The notes beneath the pieces are model-generated. The model saw only the letters and a list, made by a program, of their open reading frames with translations, made no database searches and was not told the DNA's origin. Shown here piece after piece: positions 22,982 to 30,691 of a stretch of DNA of 32,733 bases. Source of the DNA: CAZLPY01 sp964561525 (GTDB lineage Bacteria > Patescibacteriota > UBA1384 > CAJBMM01); NCBI GenBank assembly GCA_964561525.1, contig CAZLPY010000006.1:1-32733 (forward strand). The letters are read 5' to 3'. The position numbers and the translations under genes are program-made. Numbering within the stretch: position 1 is the first letter of the stretch; the number at the start of each line of letters is the position of its first letter.

Positions 22982-23020
22982 AGGGGTCGGAAGCTAGTCT
23001 TCTGACCCCTCTTTCTTATT
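22982..23020 (+). terminator. Terminator of the 22036-22678 operon
   Basis: AGGGGTCGGA (22982-22991) pairs with TCTGACCCCT (23001-23010) over 10 bp including one G-U, followed by CTTTCTTATT. Confidence 0.85.
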
Positions 23021-23041
23021 CCTCCCGGGAACTACGAGTGA

Positions 23042-23075
23042 TAGCCTTCAGGGACTTTCCTTGGAACTCTTTTTG
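23042..23075. repeat. 34-bp direct repeat, right copy
   Basis: 31 of 34 identical to 21793-21826. It lies just beyond the terminator of the two-gene cassette and 56 bp before the stop of the SEC-C gene. The minus-strand frame through it is open for about 40 codons and overlaps the SEC-C gene's end in another frame. Confidence 0.8.
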
Positions 23076-23130
23076 CAGTAGATAGATTCTTTGATGGTCA
23101 TCTGTAACGAGAACAAATTGTCTAACAATA

Positions 23131-24243
23131 TCAGTGATTAGGAAAATCGTTGGGAATCTTATTATAATTAACAGCTGAATTATATATTTCCTTCAGGGGA
23201 TCATCATTTCTGGGCATAATAAACGGGTTCTGTGAAAACACACTTACCATTGTAACTCCATATTCAGAAATATTTTCACTCTCGAAATAATCTGGGTTGT
23301 TTGTAAATACAACCAGGTTAAATAGATCCTTTCCCGAATCTTCTTCTTGTGCAACTTTATCAATTATCTTTGAGAAATAATTCGGTGGTTTTTGATGAAA
23401 AATCTTATCAGCAGTTTCTGGATCGATATTGGTCTCCACGAATATTACCAATGGATATTTGCCGCGCTTAGTAAGTGCATTGTTAATTAAGGGCACGAGT
23501 CGAGGAAGACTCCCTTTTTTTAGCTCGCCCTCTACGCCTAAAAGGCCTTGTACGTGCTTGCTTTTAGCCTCGATCATTATTTTTAGATTAGTTGGTCTAT
23601 GAGTAGCAACAAATTCCACATGTCGCTTGCTTCGATCACCTTCGTCCTCATATGTGATATCAAAACCAGCCTTAATACATGTAGCAATAACGTAAAGTTC
23701 ATAACGAGCTCCTTGAAAAAGATCGGGAAATTTTAATCTCTCGATGATCTTCCGTTGAAGATGACTGTTATGCTTTAAAGTGTAGAGATCATAAGCCAAA
23801 TGAAGAAAAGAAGAAAAATCGCCTGATGGCAATGTTCGAAAAATTCCATCCTCATCAGGAACTTGTCTTTTTTTAAATTCTTTTATGGAATTAAGCCAGC
23901 GAATTATGGGATGCTGTGTTCCTGCAGGTTTTGCATGCTCATTATTACCCCATTTCTCACCTAGAACTCTTTTAGCATAGTCAAAGAGAAAGTCAGGAAA
24001 TGTTTTCCACGTCGATGCAAAGTGTAATTCATCTCCAACAGCGACAAATTTATTCCCTTCGAAGTTCTCATGTATTATGTCCCTACCCTTACCATACTTT
24101 GATTCGTTATCAAGCACGGCCAGTCTTTGTTTTTGGAAGGCCTCAAGAACCTCTTGCGGAATGCTCGGGGTTTTATTCAAACAGCATCTCTTGTATTTCA
24201 ATCCGCTACCACAAATACACGGATCATTTCTGCCAATTTTCAT
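23131..24243 (-). CDS. SEC-C motif protein with a nuclease-like domain
   Basis: 370 residues. Residues 3-24 are a SEC-C zinc motif (GRNDPCICGSGLKYKRCC, pattern CxCx8CC), as at the end of SecA, but here N-terminal. The remainder is unlike SecA. Around 200-250, ARYELYVIATCIKAGFDITYEDEG, HVEFVATH and MIEAKSKHVQG suggest a PD-(D/E)XK-type restriction fold (D/E ... EAK). It is AT-richer than its neighbours and so possibly acquired. No Shine-Dalgarno; TAGTAT lies 7 nt before the ATG. It could belong to a defence or nucleic-acid processing system, but no partner genes are adjacent. The nuclease assignment is moderate. Confidence 0.7.
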   Translation of the reverse strand: MKIGRNDPCICGSGLKYKRCCLNKTPSIPQEVLEAFQKQRLAVLDNESKYGKGRDIIHENFEGNKFVAVGDELHFASTWKTFPDFLFDYAKRVLGEKWGNNEHAKPAGTQHPIIRWLNSIKEFKKRQVPDEDGIFRTLPSGDFSSFLHLAYDLYTLKHNSHLQRKIIERLKFPDLFQGARYELYVIATCIKAGFDITYEDEGDRSKRHVEFVATHRPTNLKIMIEAKSKHVQGLLGVEGELKKGSLPRLVPLINNALTKRGKYPLVIFVETNIDPETADKIFHQKPPNYFSKIIDKVAQEEDSGKDLFNLVVFTNNPDYFESENISEYGVTMVSVFSQNPFIMPRNDDPLKEIYNSAVNYNKIPNDFPNH

Positions 24244-24306
24244 AGCGGATATACTATATCAAATAAGATCAGATGTATTCTCGTTCTTCTATTTTATTCG
24301 AACACT

Positions 24307-24333
24307 AAAAATAGCCTTTTTCAGGCTGTTTTT
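24307..24333 (-). terminator. Terminator after tRNA-Glu
   Basis: AAAAATAGCC (24307-24316) and GGCTGTTTTT (24324-24333) pair with one mismatch. On the minus strand the stem is followed by a T-run, 26 nt past the tRNA 3' end. Confidence 0.7.
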
Positions 24334-24358
24334 AGTTGCTATCAAATAACATCCAATT

Positions 24359-24435
24359 TGGTAGCCCGTGGGGGATTCGAACCCCCGAATCTCTTGGATG
24401 AAAACCAAGTATCCTAACCACTAGACGAACGGGCC
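24359..24435 (-). tRNA. tRNA-Glu(UUC)
   Basis: Minus-strand cloverleaf: acceptor GGCCCGT/ACGGGCT (first pair G-U), D arm typical of Glu (GTCTAGTGGTTAGGAT), anticodon stem CTTGG/CCAAG around TTTTCAT (anticodon TTC), T arm GGGGG/CCCCC with TTCGAAT, discriminator A and encoded CCA. Confidence 0.96.
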
Positions 24436-24546
24436 GAAAAATATACCATCATATGCGAACGACACTTTTGAGGAGCGGATCGCACTAATACTGTACCAGA
24501 AATGGTCATTAGAGTCAATCAATGGCCTAATGGCCCAAAATAATCG

Positions 24547-24552
24547 TACAAT
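24547..24552 (+). promoter_or_regulatory. -10 box of the MEMO-CapA operon, predicted leaderless
   Basis: TACAAT ends six bases before the ATG at 24559. No Shine-Dalgarno and no clear -35. Confidence 0.5.
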
Positions 24553-24558
24553 AAAAGT

Positions 24559-26292
24559 ATGAGAATGGTTGTTCAAGTTTTTTTAGTACTCGTATTTTTC
24601 GGCCTAACAGTCGCAGGATTCGTGTATGCATACACGAATCGGGAGACGCATACGAGCCCTCAAGTCAGTGCGGCAACCGGGCCAACCATCTCAACGATAA
24701 TAGTGCCCCATTTTGATTTCGCCAAAACCGAACGGCAGAACTTGCTACAGAGCCTGAGACCAAAAACGAATCCGCTCCGGATTATCATTGTTTCGGTCAA
24801 TCACTACAACGTTGGCGATGCCGATATTATCACCACCACGCGAAATTGGGACTTCGCATCGGGAAAACCAATTATTGATATTGAACTCGCTAAAAACCTT
24901 ATAACAGATAAAACAATGCTCGCTGCTGACGCCCCATTTATTAATGAGCACGGCATTAGCACCGTTTTCCCGGATGTTTTGGCAAATTTTCCTCAAAGTA
25001 CCTACCTTCCAATTATCATAAAGGACACGACTCCGAAAAGCACTGTCGACCATTTACTCACCCAGTTACGGCGGTACTGTGACAGCTGCTTATTGGTGGC
25101 GTCGATCGACTTTTCGCACTATAACCCAAACTCGCTCGCTCAAATCCACGACGTCATGTCACTACGAGCTCTATCAGATATGAACCCTACCCTCGGTTGG
25201 CAATCTGAGACCGATTCGCCACAAACAATGTACTTAAGTATCGAATGGGGGCGCATGCACCAAACCAACCATTTTCATTTGACTGTTCACGATAACTCCG
25301 GAAACGCTACTAATAATGATGATGTGGAAACTACCAGCTATGTTTTGGGTTATTACTCCAACAGCTCTAACGGAGCATCCGTTCAACCAGATACTACAAC
25401 CTTTTTGATCGGTGGAGATTTGATGTTTGATCGTGGCATTAATCATCAGTTTAAATCTACCGGACTGCAACACGTTTTTGACGATTTCGGTCAACGGGTG
25501 TTTTGGGGATCCGATGTTGCGCTCGCAAACTTGGAAGGACCGATAAGTGCCATACCAATAAATGATGATACGACTGCGAACAATCTTATGTTCAATTTCC
25601 CACCGGAGAGCATCCAGGCTTTGCAGTTTTTGCACGTAAACGCGGTTTCATCTGCCAATAATCACAGCCTTAACGCTGGCCAAAACGGCCTCGACACAAC
25701 CAAAAAATTGCTTTCCAATGCAGGGATCGTGCCAATTGGTCAACAAGATCAATTTAATCAGCAGAGCCTGCATCAATTTGATAACCCTAACCATATGACG
25801 ATAATCGCAGTGAATATGCTTGAGAATCCCGCTCAGCAACCAATTTTGGACGCTATTGCTTCGGAGCATCTAAGAGGCCATTTTGTAATGATATTTCCAC
25901 ATTGGGGAGTCGAATACCAGCCCACCCACAGCGCGGAGCAACAACAGCAGGCGTATGCTTGGATTGAGGCGGGAGCCGATGCGATCATTGGCTCGCATCC
26001 CCACGTGATAGAAGACATGGAGATTTATCATGGCAAACCAATTATCTATTCATTGGGAAATTTGGTGTTCGACCAAACGTTTTCACCCGATACCCAAAAA
26101 GGCCTCCTGATAGGTGGGGTAATTACCAAGGAAGCCCTTCAATTATCGTTTTTCCCTACCCAAACTAAAAGCCTGAAACCGCACCTCGCGAGCGGGAACG
26201 TGAAGAGTGAAATATTGCAACATCTGCTCCCAGTTGACAACGAGCATCAATATGAAAAAGTAAGAAGTGATACCATTCGTATCAAACGCTAA
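24559..26292 (+). CDS. MEMO-like domain fused to a CapA/PgsA-type metallophosphatase domain
   Basis: 577 residues. One N-terminal helix (VVQVFLVLVFFGLTVAGFVYAY) anchors it. Residues about 45-266 match the MEMO / AmmeMemoRadiSam protein B family: VPHFD (H51), VNHYNVGD (H82), NEHG (H131) and DFSHYNP (H188). Residues about 280-545 match the CapA (poly-gamma-glutamate capsule) domain: GGDLMFDRG (D287), ANLEGPI, SANNHSLNAG, FPHWGVEYQ and GSHPHVIED with metal-binding histidines, then YSLGNLVFDQ. Both parts keep the metal-binding residues. The fused protein would face outside the membrane and act on a surface polymer; the chemistry is unproven. The downstream gene starts 11 nt later. Confidence 0.9.
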   Translation: MRMVVQVFLVLVFFGLTVAGFVYAYTNRETHTSPQVSAATGPTISTIIVPHFDFAKTERQNLLQSLRPKTNPLRIIIVSVNHYNVGDADIITTTRNWDFASGKPIIDIELAKNLITDKTMLAADAPFINEHGISTVFPDVLANFPQSTYLPIIIKDTTPKSTVDHLLTQLRRYCDSCLLVASIDFSHYNPNSLAQIHDVMSLRALSDMNPTLGWQSETDSPQTMYLSIEWGRMHQTNHFHLTVHDNSGNATNNDDVETTSYVLGYYSNSSNGASVQPDTTTFLIGGDLMFDRGINHQFKSTGLQHVFDDFGQRVFWGSDVALANLEGPISAIPINDDTTANNLMFNFPPESIQALQFLHVNAVSSANNHSLNAGQNGLDTTKKLLSNAGIVPIGQQDQFNQQSLHQFDNPNHMTIIAVNMLENPAQQPILDAIASEHLRGHFVMIFPHWGVEYQPTHSAEQQQQAYAWIEAGADAIIGSHPHVIEDMEIYHGKPIIYSLGNLVFDQTFSPDTQKGLLIGGVITKEALQLSFFPTQTKSLKPHLASGNVKSEILQHLLPVDNEHQYEKVRSDTIRIKR

Positions 26293-26303
26293 AAAGGAGC
26301 ACG

Positions 26304-27983
26304 ATGACCGACCAAAATCAAAACAACAGTCGCAACCTAACCAACGGCATGATCATCGGCGGATTAGTAGCCGTGATTCTAGCCGTCGCCTCCTATGGCG
26401 CATTTACCATTTTTGGCCCAGGCCAGCCTAAAACTACTACGAGCCAACCCCCTGCCGTTTCCACCTCTGTCACTCCCACTACTGCACCAAAAACTTCTGT
26501 AGTAGCAACCACTCCCGGAACACCAGTCACCGACATCAAATGGCACACACCAGTTGCACTGACTGATCCTATGCTCCTTTCCAATCCTTCGAGTGAAGAT
26601 CATTATTATTCCGTCGGCACAACAAAAGACGGCGAAGACATTGTTACAGTGGAGTTTTGGGATGAAGGACCAGTTGTGGTTCCAGAAATATATCGATTTA
26701 TTAAAAAAACGGATGGGTATTATTTTGTCACCCATAACAGCAGCGACATAAGTCAATCCGATCCGTCCCCGATCGTAAGTGGAGTAAAGTCCGATACTAC
26801 CACAACATTTTCCGAGTTGGAGCCAGAAAGTGCCATCACAAAACAATCAACTAAACTGACTTATGTGTATAACAATGGTATTACGGATGTAACCAACTTT
26901 AGTGCTCCGAAGCAAATTGGCACCTCAAAACTTGGTAATATGTACATGATCTCCGGCGCTTCATCTGCGCCGCTCGGTCAAACCGCAATTGATGCGGTGT
27001 CTAAGACTATATACTACGTGGCTTTAGCTGATGGCAGTAAGGCTTTTTATGAAGCAAGGCCTACGTTTATAAAGGACGATGGAACCTTCCAAGTAAGCTG
27101 GACTAATACTACGGGTACTAAATCAACCTTTAGTAAACTCCGCTATGGGGGCTGCGGCCTCGGAGCGGGATTAGTGCCAATCGTAGGAAAGGCAGATTAT
27201 CTCAACGGCAAAAGCGAGGTAGCGTCGACTAATAGTAGTAAGCTTTATATCTTGACCGATACAAATAATGCCCTCGTGAAATACCTCTACGCTTTGTATA
27301 AAGACTCGCGTACTGGCAGCTCTGATCAACAAACGATAGTGCCGATTGAACAGTACTTAAGCAAGCTCGGTTTTGTGTTGTGGACTGATGATTACGGTAA
27401 CACGCTGGTATTTCAAAATAACGACTACGCTGAGTTAGCGGAGTGCGGCAAGCCAGTAATTTATCTTTACCCAACGAAGGAAACGACTGTTTCGGTTACA
27501 GTAGGAGCTCACATCACAAAATCCGACCCCGTGTACAACTCAGGCTGGAAGGTCACAGCAAAACCCGACGGATCAATTATGACTGGCGGTCACACTTATC
27601 CTTACTTGTTCTGGGAAGGCCTTGGGTTTGGACAATATCCAGCGATTCGCGCCGGGGCCGTAGTATTGCGAGCCAATGTGGCGGCAACGATTCGGTCTGA
27701 TTTAACAACTATCGGTTTGAATGAAAAAGAAATTCAAGATTTTGCTGATTTTTGGATGCCTAGAATGCCGAGTGCACCATTCGTTCGCTTAACCTGGCTG
27801 CAAAATGGCGCCATGAACACCCTTGCACCACTCACCGTATCACCCCAACCAGATACTACAATACGAGCGTTTTTGGATTTTGCTGGCCTGAGCGGGCCAA
27901 TCCCTATACCTGCGCAAATACTGCACCACTATGATCGCTCCGGGTTTACGGTTGTGGAGTGGGGTGGCCTACTTCAAAAGTAG
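26304..27983 (+). CDS. Membrane-anchored extracellular protein, function unknown
   Basis: 559 residues; ATG at 26304 with AAAAGGAG four to five bases upstream, in an operon with the MEMO-CapA gene. One N-terminal helix (MIIGGLVAVILAVASYGAFTIFG), then a Thr/Pro linker (about 38-75) and a large extracellular part. The C-terminal third begins ECGKPVIYLYPTKETTVSVTV, a motif I associate with hypothetical proteins of this type of bacterium, and continues with HTYPYLFWEGLG, GLNEKEIQDFADFWMPRMP and TVVEWGGLLQK. C-G-K-P-V-I-Y-L-Y-P probably begins a beta-sandwich domain. No enzyme motif is seen. The context suggests cell-envelope or surface work with the CapA protein. Confidence 0.75.
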   Translation: MTDQNQNNSRNLTNGMIIGGLVAVILAVASYGAFTIFGPGQPKTTTSQPPAVSTSVTPTTAPKTSVVATTPGTPVTDIKWHTPVALTDPMLLSNPSSEDHYYSVGTTKDGEDIVTVEFWDEGPVVVPEIYRFIKKTDGYYFVTHNSSDISQSDPSPIVSGVKSDTTTTFSELEPESAITKQSTKLTYVYNNGITDVTNFSAPKQIGTSKLGNMYMISGASSAPLGQTAIDAVSKTIYYVALADGSKAFYEARPTFIKDDGTFQVSWTNTTGTKSTFSKLRYGGCGLGAGLVPIVGKADYLNGKSEVASTNSSKLYILTDTNNALVKYLYALYKDSRTGSSDQQTIVPIEQYLSKLGFVLWTDDYGNTLVFQNNDYAELAECGKPVIYLYPTKETTVSVTVGAHITKSDPVYNSGWKVTAKPDGSIMTGGHTYPYLFWEGLGFGQYPAIRAGAVVLRANVAATIRSDLTTIGLNEKEIQDFADFWMPRMPSAPFVRLTWLQNGAMNTLAPLTVSPQPDTTIRAFLDFAGLSGPIPIPAQILHHYDRSGFTVVEWGGLLQK

Positions 27984-28000
27984 CATTAAGAAGTAAATAA

Positions 28001-28033
28001 ATCCCCCGGGTCGATTGCAGTCGGCCCGGGGAT
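28001..28033. terminator. GC-rich terminator after the 24559-27983 operon
   Basis: ATCCCCCGGG (28001-28010) pairs with CCCGGGGAT (28025-28033) with one bulged C. On the minus strand it is followed by TTTATTTACTT, so it could also stop transcripts from the 28.2-kb promoter. Confidence 0.7.
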
Positions 28034-28070
28034 GTTCTCGAAGTCTGGGGCGTATTTAAAGCCATCAGGT

Positions 28071-28128
28071 CCTTAAGTGTCACCGCTTTCCGGTAGTGAC
28101 ATGAGCGCGTCGGGGCGCTCGCTTAAGG
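28071..28128. ncRNA. Compact three-way-junction RNA structure (strand unknown)
   Basis: Closing stem CCTTAAG/CTTAAGG (28071-28077, 28122-28128). Directly inside it are hairpin TGTCAC/GTGACA (28078-28083, 28096-28101) and hairpin GAGCGC/GCGCTC (28103-28108, 28115-28120). Only one unpaired base lies at each of two junction positions. No known RNA family was recognised. It sits between convergent genes. Confidence 0.5.
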
Positions 28129-28145
28129 CCGTTACCCTGTTGACT

Positions 28146-28249
28146 AAAAAAAGCCACTTCGAGAGCGGAAGCCGTCACGCAGTATCCGAGTGGGGCTCAG
28201 ATGACTTTGCAGTACGCCGCCGGAGAGGAGGCGTTACGGTTTCCTGATC
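28146..28249 (-). ncRNA. Candidate small RNA with own promoter and terminator
   Basis: Predicted start near 28249 and end at a T7 run (complement of 28146-28152). The 3' hairpin pairs AGCC-cc-ACT-CG with CG-a-AGT-GGCT and runs into the Ts. A 5' hairpin, ACGCC/GGCGT, is also present. About 104 nt, without an obvious ORF. No known family recognised. Confidence 0.5.
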
Positions 28250-28255
28250 GATATT

Positions 28256-28284
28256 AGTATACGGTATCCCGAACGCTTTTTCAA
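28256..28284 (-). promoter_or_regulatory. Promoter of the candidate small RNA
   Basis: TTGAAA (28284-28279), 17-nt spacer, TATACT (28261-28256) on the minus strand, starting 3 nt after the dinB stop. Confidence 0.65.
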
Positions 28285-28286
28285 TA

Positions 28287-29513
28287 TTAAAATCGCACTT
28301 TGCCAAATGGGATGCGATCAGGTGCAGTGTGACGTGCTTGCATCATGCTGCCGACGTATATAGTATCGCGACCAAAGGTATCGTTAATGGCATCCAACGC
28401 TTTAGTCAGCCGAGCTGGCCGCTCAAACTGGTCAAACAAGCTTAAGCGCTCCGGCAACGCTGATTGTAGTCCGCTAAACGTAATGGCAAGATGCAAGATA
28501 GGCGCCATATGATGTGGCCGCGCCGCAAACAACTGATCGGCTAGTTTGGTGGCGGTGGCGCTATCCGCATACGCCTCGGATCTTACAAAGCCGTGATACG
28601 AGCCAGCACCAATGTACTGAATGCTTAAATAGGTGTAAGTAGCTAAGTAGCCCTCCCGCCGCAGCCGCTGCCCGGCCTTATGCACCAGCCGCTGCAGCAC
28701 CTGATACGCTTGACCGGGCGCCCGCCAGGCTGGTGGTAGCACATGAGAGTGCCCGATAGATGAGCGAGCATACGTAACATCATCCACTTCGTAGCCATGC
28801 AAGCGCAGCCACCACACCTCGCCCAAAAATCCCATGATGCGGCGTAAGTGTTGCGCGTCAGCCTGCAGCAACTGCTCGGTGGTATAAATGCCTTCAGCTC
28901 GCAAGCGCCGTGACAGCCCGCGGGCGATGCCGGGTAGGTCGGTTAACTGCAGTGCTGAAAGCATTGCATGGCGATTTTCGTTCGTCATTAACACCAAGCC
29001 TTTAGGCTTACGGTACTCACTAGCCACTTTGGCCAAAAATTGATTTGAGGCAAAGCCAATTGATGCCGGAATGTAGGGGCCGATTACCCGAGCGAGCTTT
29101 GTTTTGATCCGTTCCGCAATGTCTATGGCCGACTGTGCACTGCGCTCAGACGGGCTGATGGTCAGGGCAAATTCGTCGATGCTTTGTGGATTAACCCATG
29201 GTGTCACATCCTGCAGCACCGCCGATATTTGATAGTGAATTTGTTTGTACAAGCTTGGCCGGGCTTCGATTAATTGAATGTCGGGACACAGTCCACGCGC
29301 CTGCGCTACCCCGGTGCCAGTTTTAACTCCCCGCGCTTTGGCTTCGTAGGAGGCAGAAAGGACGCAGGTGCTGTTGACCAGCTGCGGCACCACACCCACC
29401 GGCCGACCGCGTAAATTTGGTTGCAACTGCTGCTCACAGGAAGCGAAAAACGAATCCATGTCTAAGAATAATATGCGATAGTCGTGGGGAGTATCTTGGG
29501 TGAATGATGACAT
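28287..29513 (-). CDS. dinB: Y-family DNA polymerase (DinB / Pol IV type)
   Basis: 408 residues. Error-prone translesion polymerase. Palm/finger motifs: FLDMDSFFAS (D18, D20), a Tyr/Arg-containing finger region (LSASYEAKARGVKTG), SIDEF with catalytic D113 and E114, and IGFASNQFLAKVASEYRKPKG. The helix-hairpin-helix LTDLPGIARGLSRRL follows, then the little-finger domain. Start ATG at 29513; only GGGG lies upstream, so the start is less certain than the gene. The upstream region is AT-rich with repeated AAATCCGAAA units. It is convergent with the 26304 gene across an RNA-rich gap. Confidence 0.93.
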   Translation of the reverse strand: MSSFTQDTPHDYRILFLDMDSFFASCEQQLQPNLRGRPVGVVPQLVNSTCVLSASYEAKARGVKTGTGVAQARGLCPDIQLIEARPSLYKQIHYQISAVLQDVTPWVNPQSIDEFALTISPSERSAQSAIDIAERIKTKLARVIGPYIPASIGFASNQFLAKVASEYRKPKGLVLMTNENRHAMLSALQLTDLPGIARGLSRRLRAEGIYTTEQLLQADAQHLRRIMGFLGEVWWLRLHGYEVDDVTYARSSIGHSHVLPPAWRAPGQAYQVLQRLVHKAGQRLRREGYLATYTYLSIQYIGAGSYHGFVRSEAYADSATATKLADQLFAARPHHMAPILHLAITFSGLQSALPERLSLFDQFERPARLTKALDAINDTFGRDTIYVGSMMQARHTAPDRIPFGKVRF

Positions 29514-29533
29514 TAATGCCCCATTTAGTGGTT

Positions 29534-29611
29534 AAATCCGAAATCCAAATTTCGAAATCCGAAACAATTTTTAATACTAAATATTGAATATTTAAAATTT
29601 ATTTCGGATTT
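29534..29611. repeat. AT-rich repeats upstream of dinB
   Basis: AAATCCGAAA occurs at 29534-29543 and 29555-29564, and its complement (TTTCGGATTT) at 29602-29611. The first and last form an 11-bp inverted pair around an AT-rich loop. The 29514-29757 interval is otherwise non-coding and holds the promoter of the next gene. Confidence 0.6.
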
Positions 29612-29705
29612 AGTGCTTCGTGCTTTGAATTTTAGAAGCTTTGCTTCTATCATATACCGAACAAAACCCGAAAGTCAATATTGACCAGTTGCGATACACC
29701 GCTAT

Positions 29706-29733
29706 TTGAATTCAATCAATGATCAGATACAAT
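29706..29733 (+). promoter_or_regulatory. Promoter of the Cys-rich mini-gene
   Basis: TTGAAT (29706-29711), 16-nt spacer, TACAAT (29728-29733), upstream of AAGGAG and the ATG at 29758. Confidence 0.55.
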
Positions 29734-29757
29734 AGGGGAAAATGATTAAGGAGTATT

Positions 29758-29901
29758 ATGGAAGTTGATGGAGTAGAACCATGTCAAGTGTGCGCTGCAG
29801 GCTGTCAATGCGGTGGCAAAGGTAACCCGGCAAACTGTAACTGCGAAAATTGTGGATGCATGGAATGTCACGACGCGAACCATACCACATCGATGATGTA
29901 G
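29758..29901 (+). CDS. Cys-rich metallothionein-like mini-protein
   Basis: 47 residues, a gene easily missed by length cut-offs. ATG at 29758 with AAGGAG five bases upstream and a promoter. Ten Cys lie in 29 residues: CQVC, GCQC, NCNCENCGC and MECH, mostly as CxC and CxxC pairs, flanked by a short acidic N-terminus and a His-containing tail (HDANHTTSMM). This is the composition of metallothioneins and small zinc- or copper-binding buffers. The exact spacing does not match a family I can name. The next gene starts 28 nt later with its own ribosome binding site, so the two may be co-transcribed. Confidence 0.75.
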   Translation: MEVDGVEPCQVCAAGCQCGGKGNPANCNCENCGCMECHDANHTTSMM

Positions 29902-29929
29902 CACAGACCGTTGCTTTTAAGGAGGGCTG

Positions 29930-30556
29930 GTGTCTGAAAATTCGGATGATCGTAAAGGCAGTGCACCAACGCTGCGGTATAGCGATAGCGATGGAGAAAT
30001 CTTGAGTCAAAACGTGGTGTCAAATGCGCCGCCAGCGGCCAAATCGTCTGATAATGCATCGACTCCCCCAACCAACGGTGCCCTGAACCCGATGCCAGCT
30101 TCACCGTTGGATGATCTGTACCGGCCACACGCAGCATCAAACACACCTTCAGCCAGTGGCACTACCGCCCCTAATCCGGGCATAGTAAGGCAAGAATCAA
30201 CACTACCCCATCCTGCCGGGCCGTACCCCACACTACCACAAGCACCGAGCGAGGACGATGGATCACCGTTGGTGTTTCGTCCAAACCCAAGTACTGCCAG
30301 CCCAAATGAGCTCGTTCACATCGCCCCAAGTAGCGTTGTGAAAACACCGGAAGTAGCTAGACCAAGCGCTACACCACTTGTTGCAGCCGAAAAAGTTAAT
30401 CTACCTCATACTCTACCTACATTCAGCCGAGAGCCAACTCAAAAACCAATGCCGCCGAAAAAGCGAGATGCCGCAGTTCCTTTGATTCTTATTGGCATTT
30501 TTGCAGTATCACTTATCCTAATGCTTGTAGCTATTTTGCTGCCGCCGCGGAGTTAG
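29930..30556 (+). CDS. Pro/Ser-rich tail-anchored membrane protein
   Basis: 208 residues; GTG start at 29930 with AAGGAGG upstream. The first about 170 residues are low-complexity and Pro/Ser/Ala-rich (PPAAKSSDNASTPPTNGALNP, HPAGPYPTLPQAP) and likely disordered. After a basic patch (PPKKRD) there is a single C-terminal helix (VPLILIGIFAVSLILMLVAILL) ending in PPRS. This gives a tail-anchored topology with the disordered part in the cytoplasm. No family recognised. Confidence 0.65.
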   Translation: MSENSDDRKGSAPTLRYSDSDGEILSQNVVSNAPPAAKSSDNASTPPTNGALNPMPASPLDDLYRPHAASNTPSASGTTAPNPGIVRQESTLPHPAGPYPTLPQAPSEDDGSPLVFRPNPSTASPNELVHIAPSSVVKTPEVARPSATPLVAAEKVNLPHTLPTFSREPTQKPMPPKKRDAAVPLILIGIFAVSLILMLVAILLPPRS

Positions 30557-30579
30557 GCTATAGGTTATAGTAGAGCAAA

Positions 30580-30599
30580 CTAGCGGATTAAGGCGCTAG
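30580..30599 (+). terminator. Weak stem-loop after the Pro-rich gene
   Basis: CTAGCG (30580-30585) pairs with CGCTAG (30594-30599), followed by ACTCCTAATATTTG. The tail is poor in T. Confidence 0.35.
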
Positions 30600-30656
30600 A
30601 CTCCTAATATTTGTGTTCGGTGTGAGTTAAACCTCAAGCCTTTTTAAGAAGTACTA

Positions 30657-30685
30657 TTGCCCAAACGTCGTAATTTCAGTATAAT
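30657..30685 (+). promoter_or_regulatory. Promoter of the AI-2E permease operon, predicted leaderless
   Basis: TTGCCC (30657-30662), 17-nt spacer, perfect TATAAT (30680-30685), then exactly six bases to the ATG at 30692. No Shine-Dalgarno. Confidence 0.7.
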
Positions 30686-30691
30686 TAAATT

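Noticed and set aside
21793..23075. Insertion sequence or transposon between the 34-bp repeats
   Set aside because: No transposase or integrase and no terminal inverted repeats; reported only as a repeat-flanked cassette.
28020..28140. SRP RNA, tmRNA or RNase P RNA in the 28-kb gap
   Set aside because: CAGGTCC is present, but the SRP tetraloop motif (GGAAGG-AGCA) is not. Neither tmRNA ends nor RNase P signature sequences are found.
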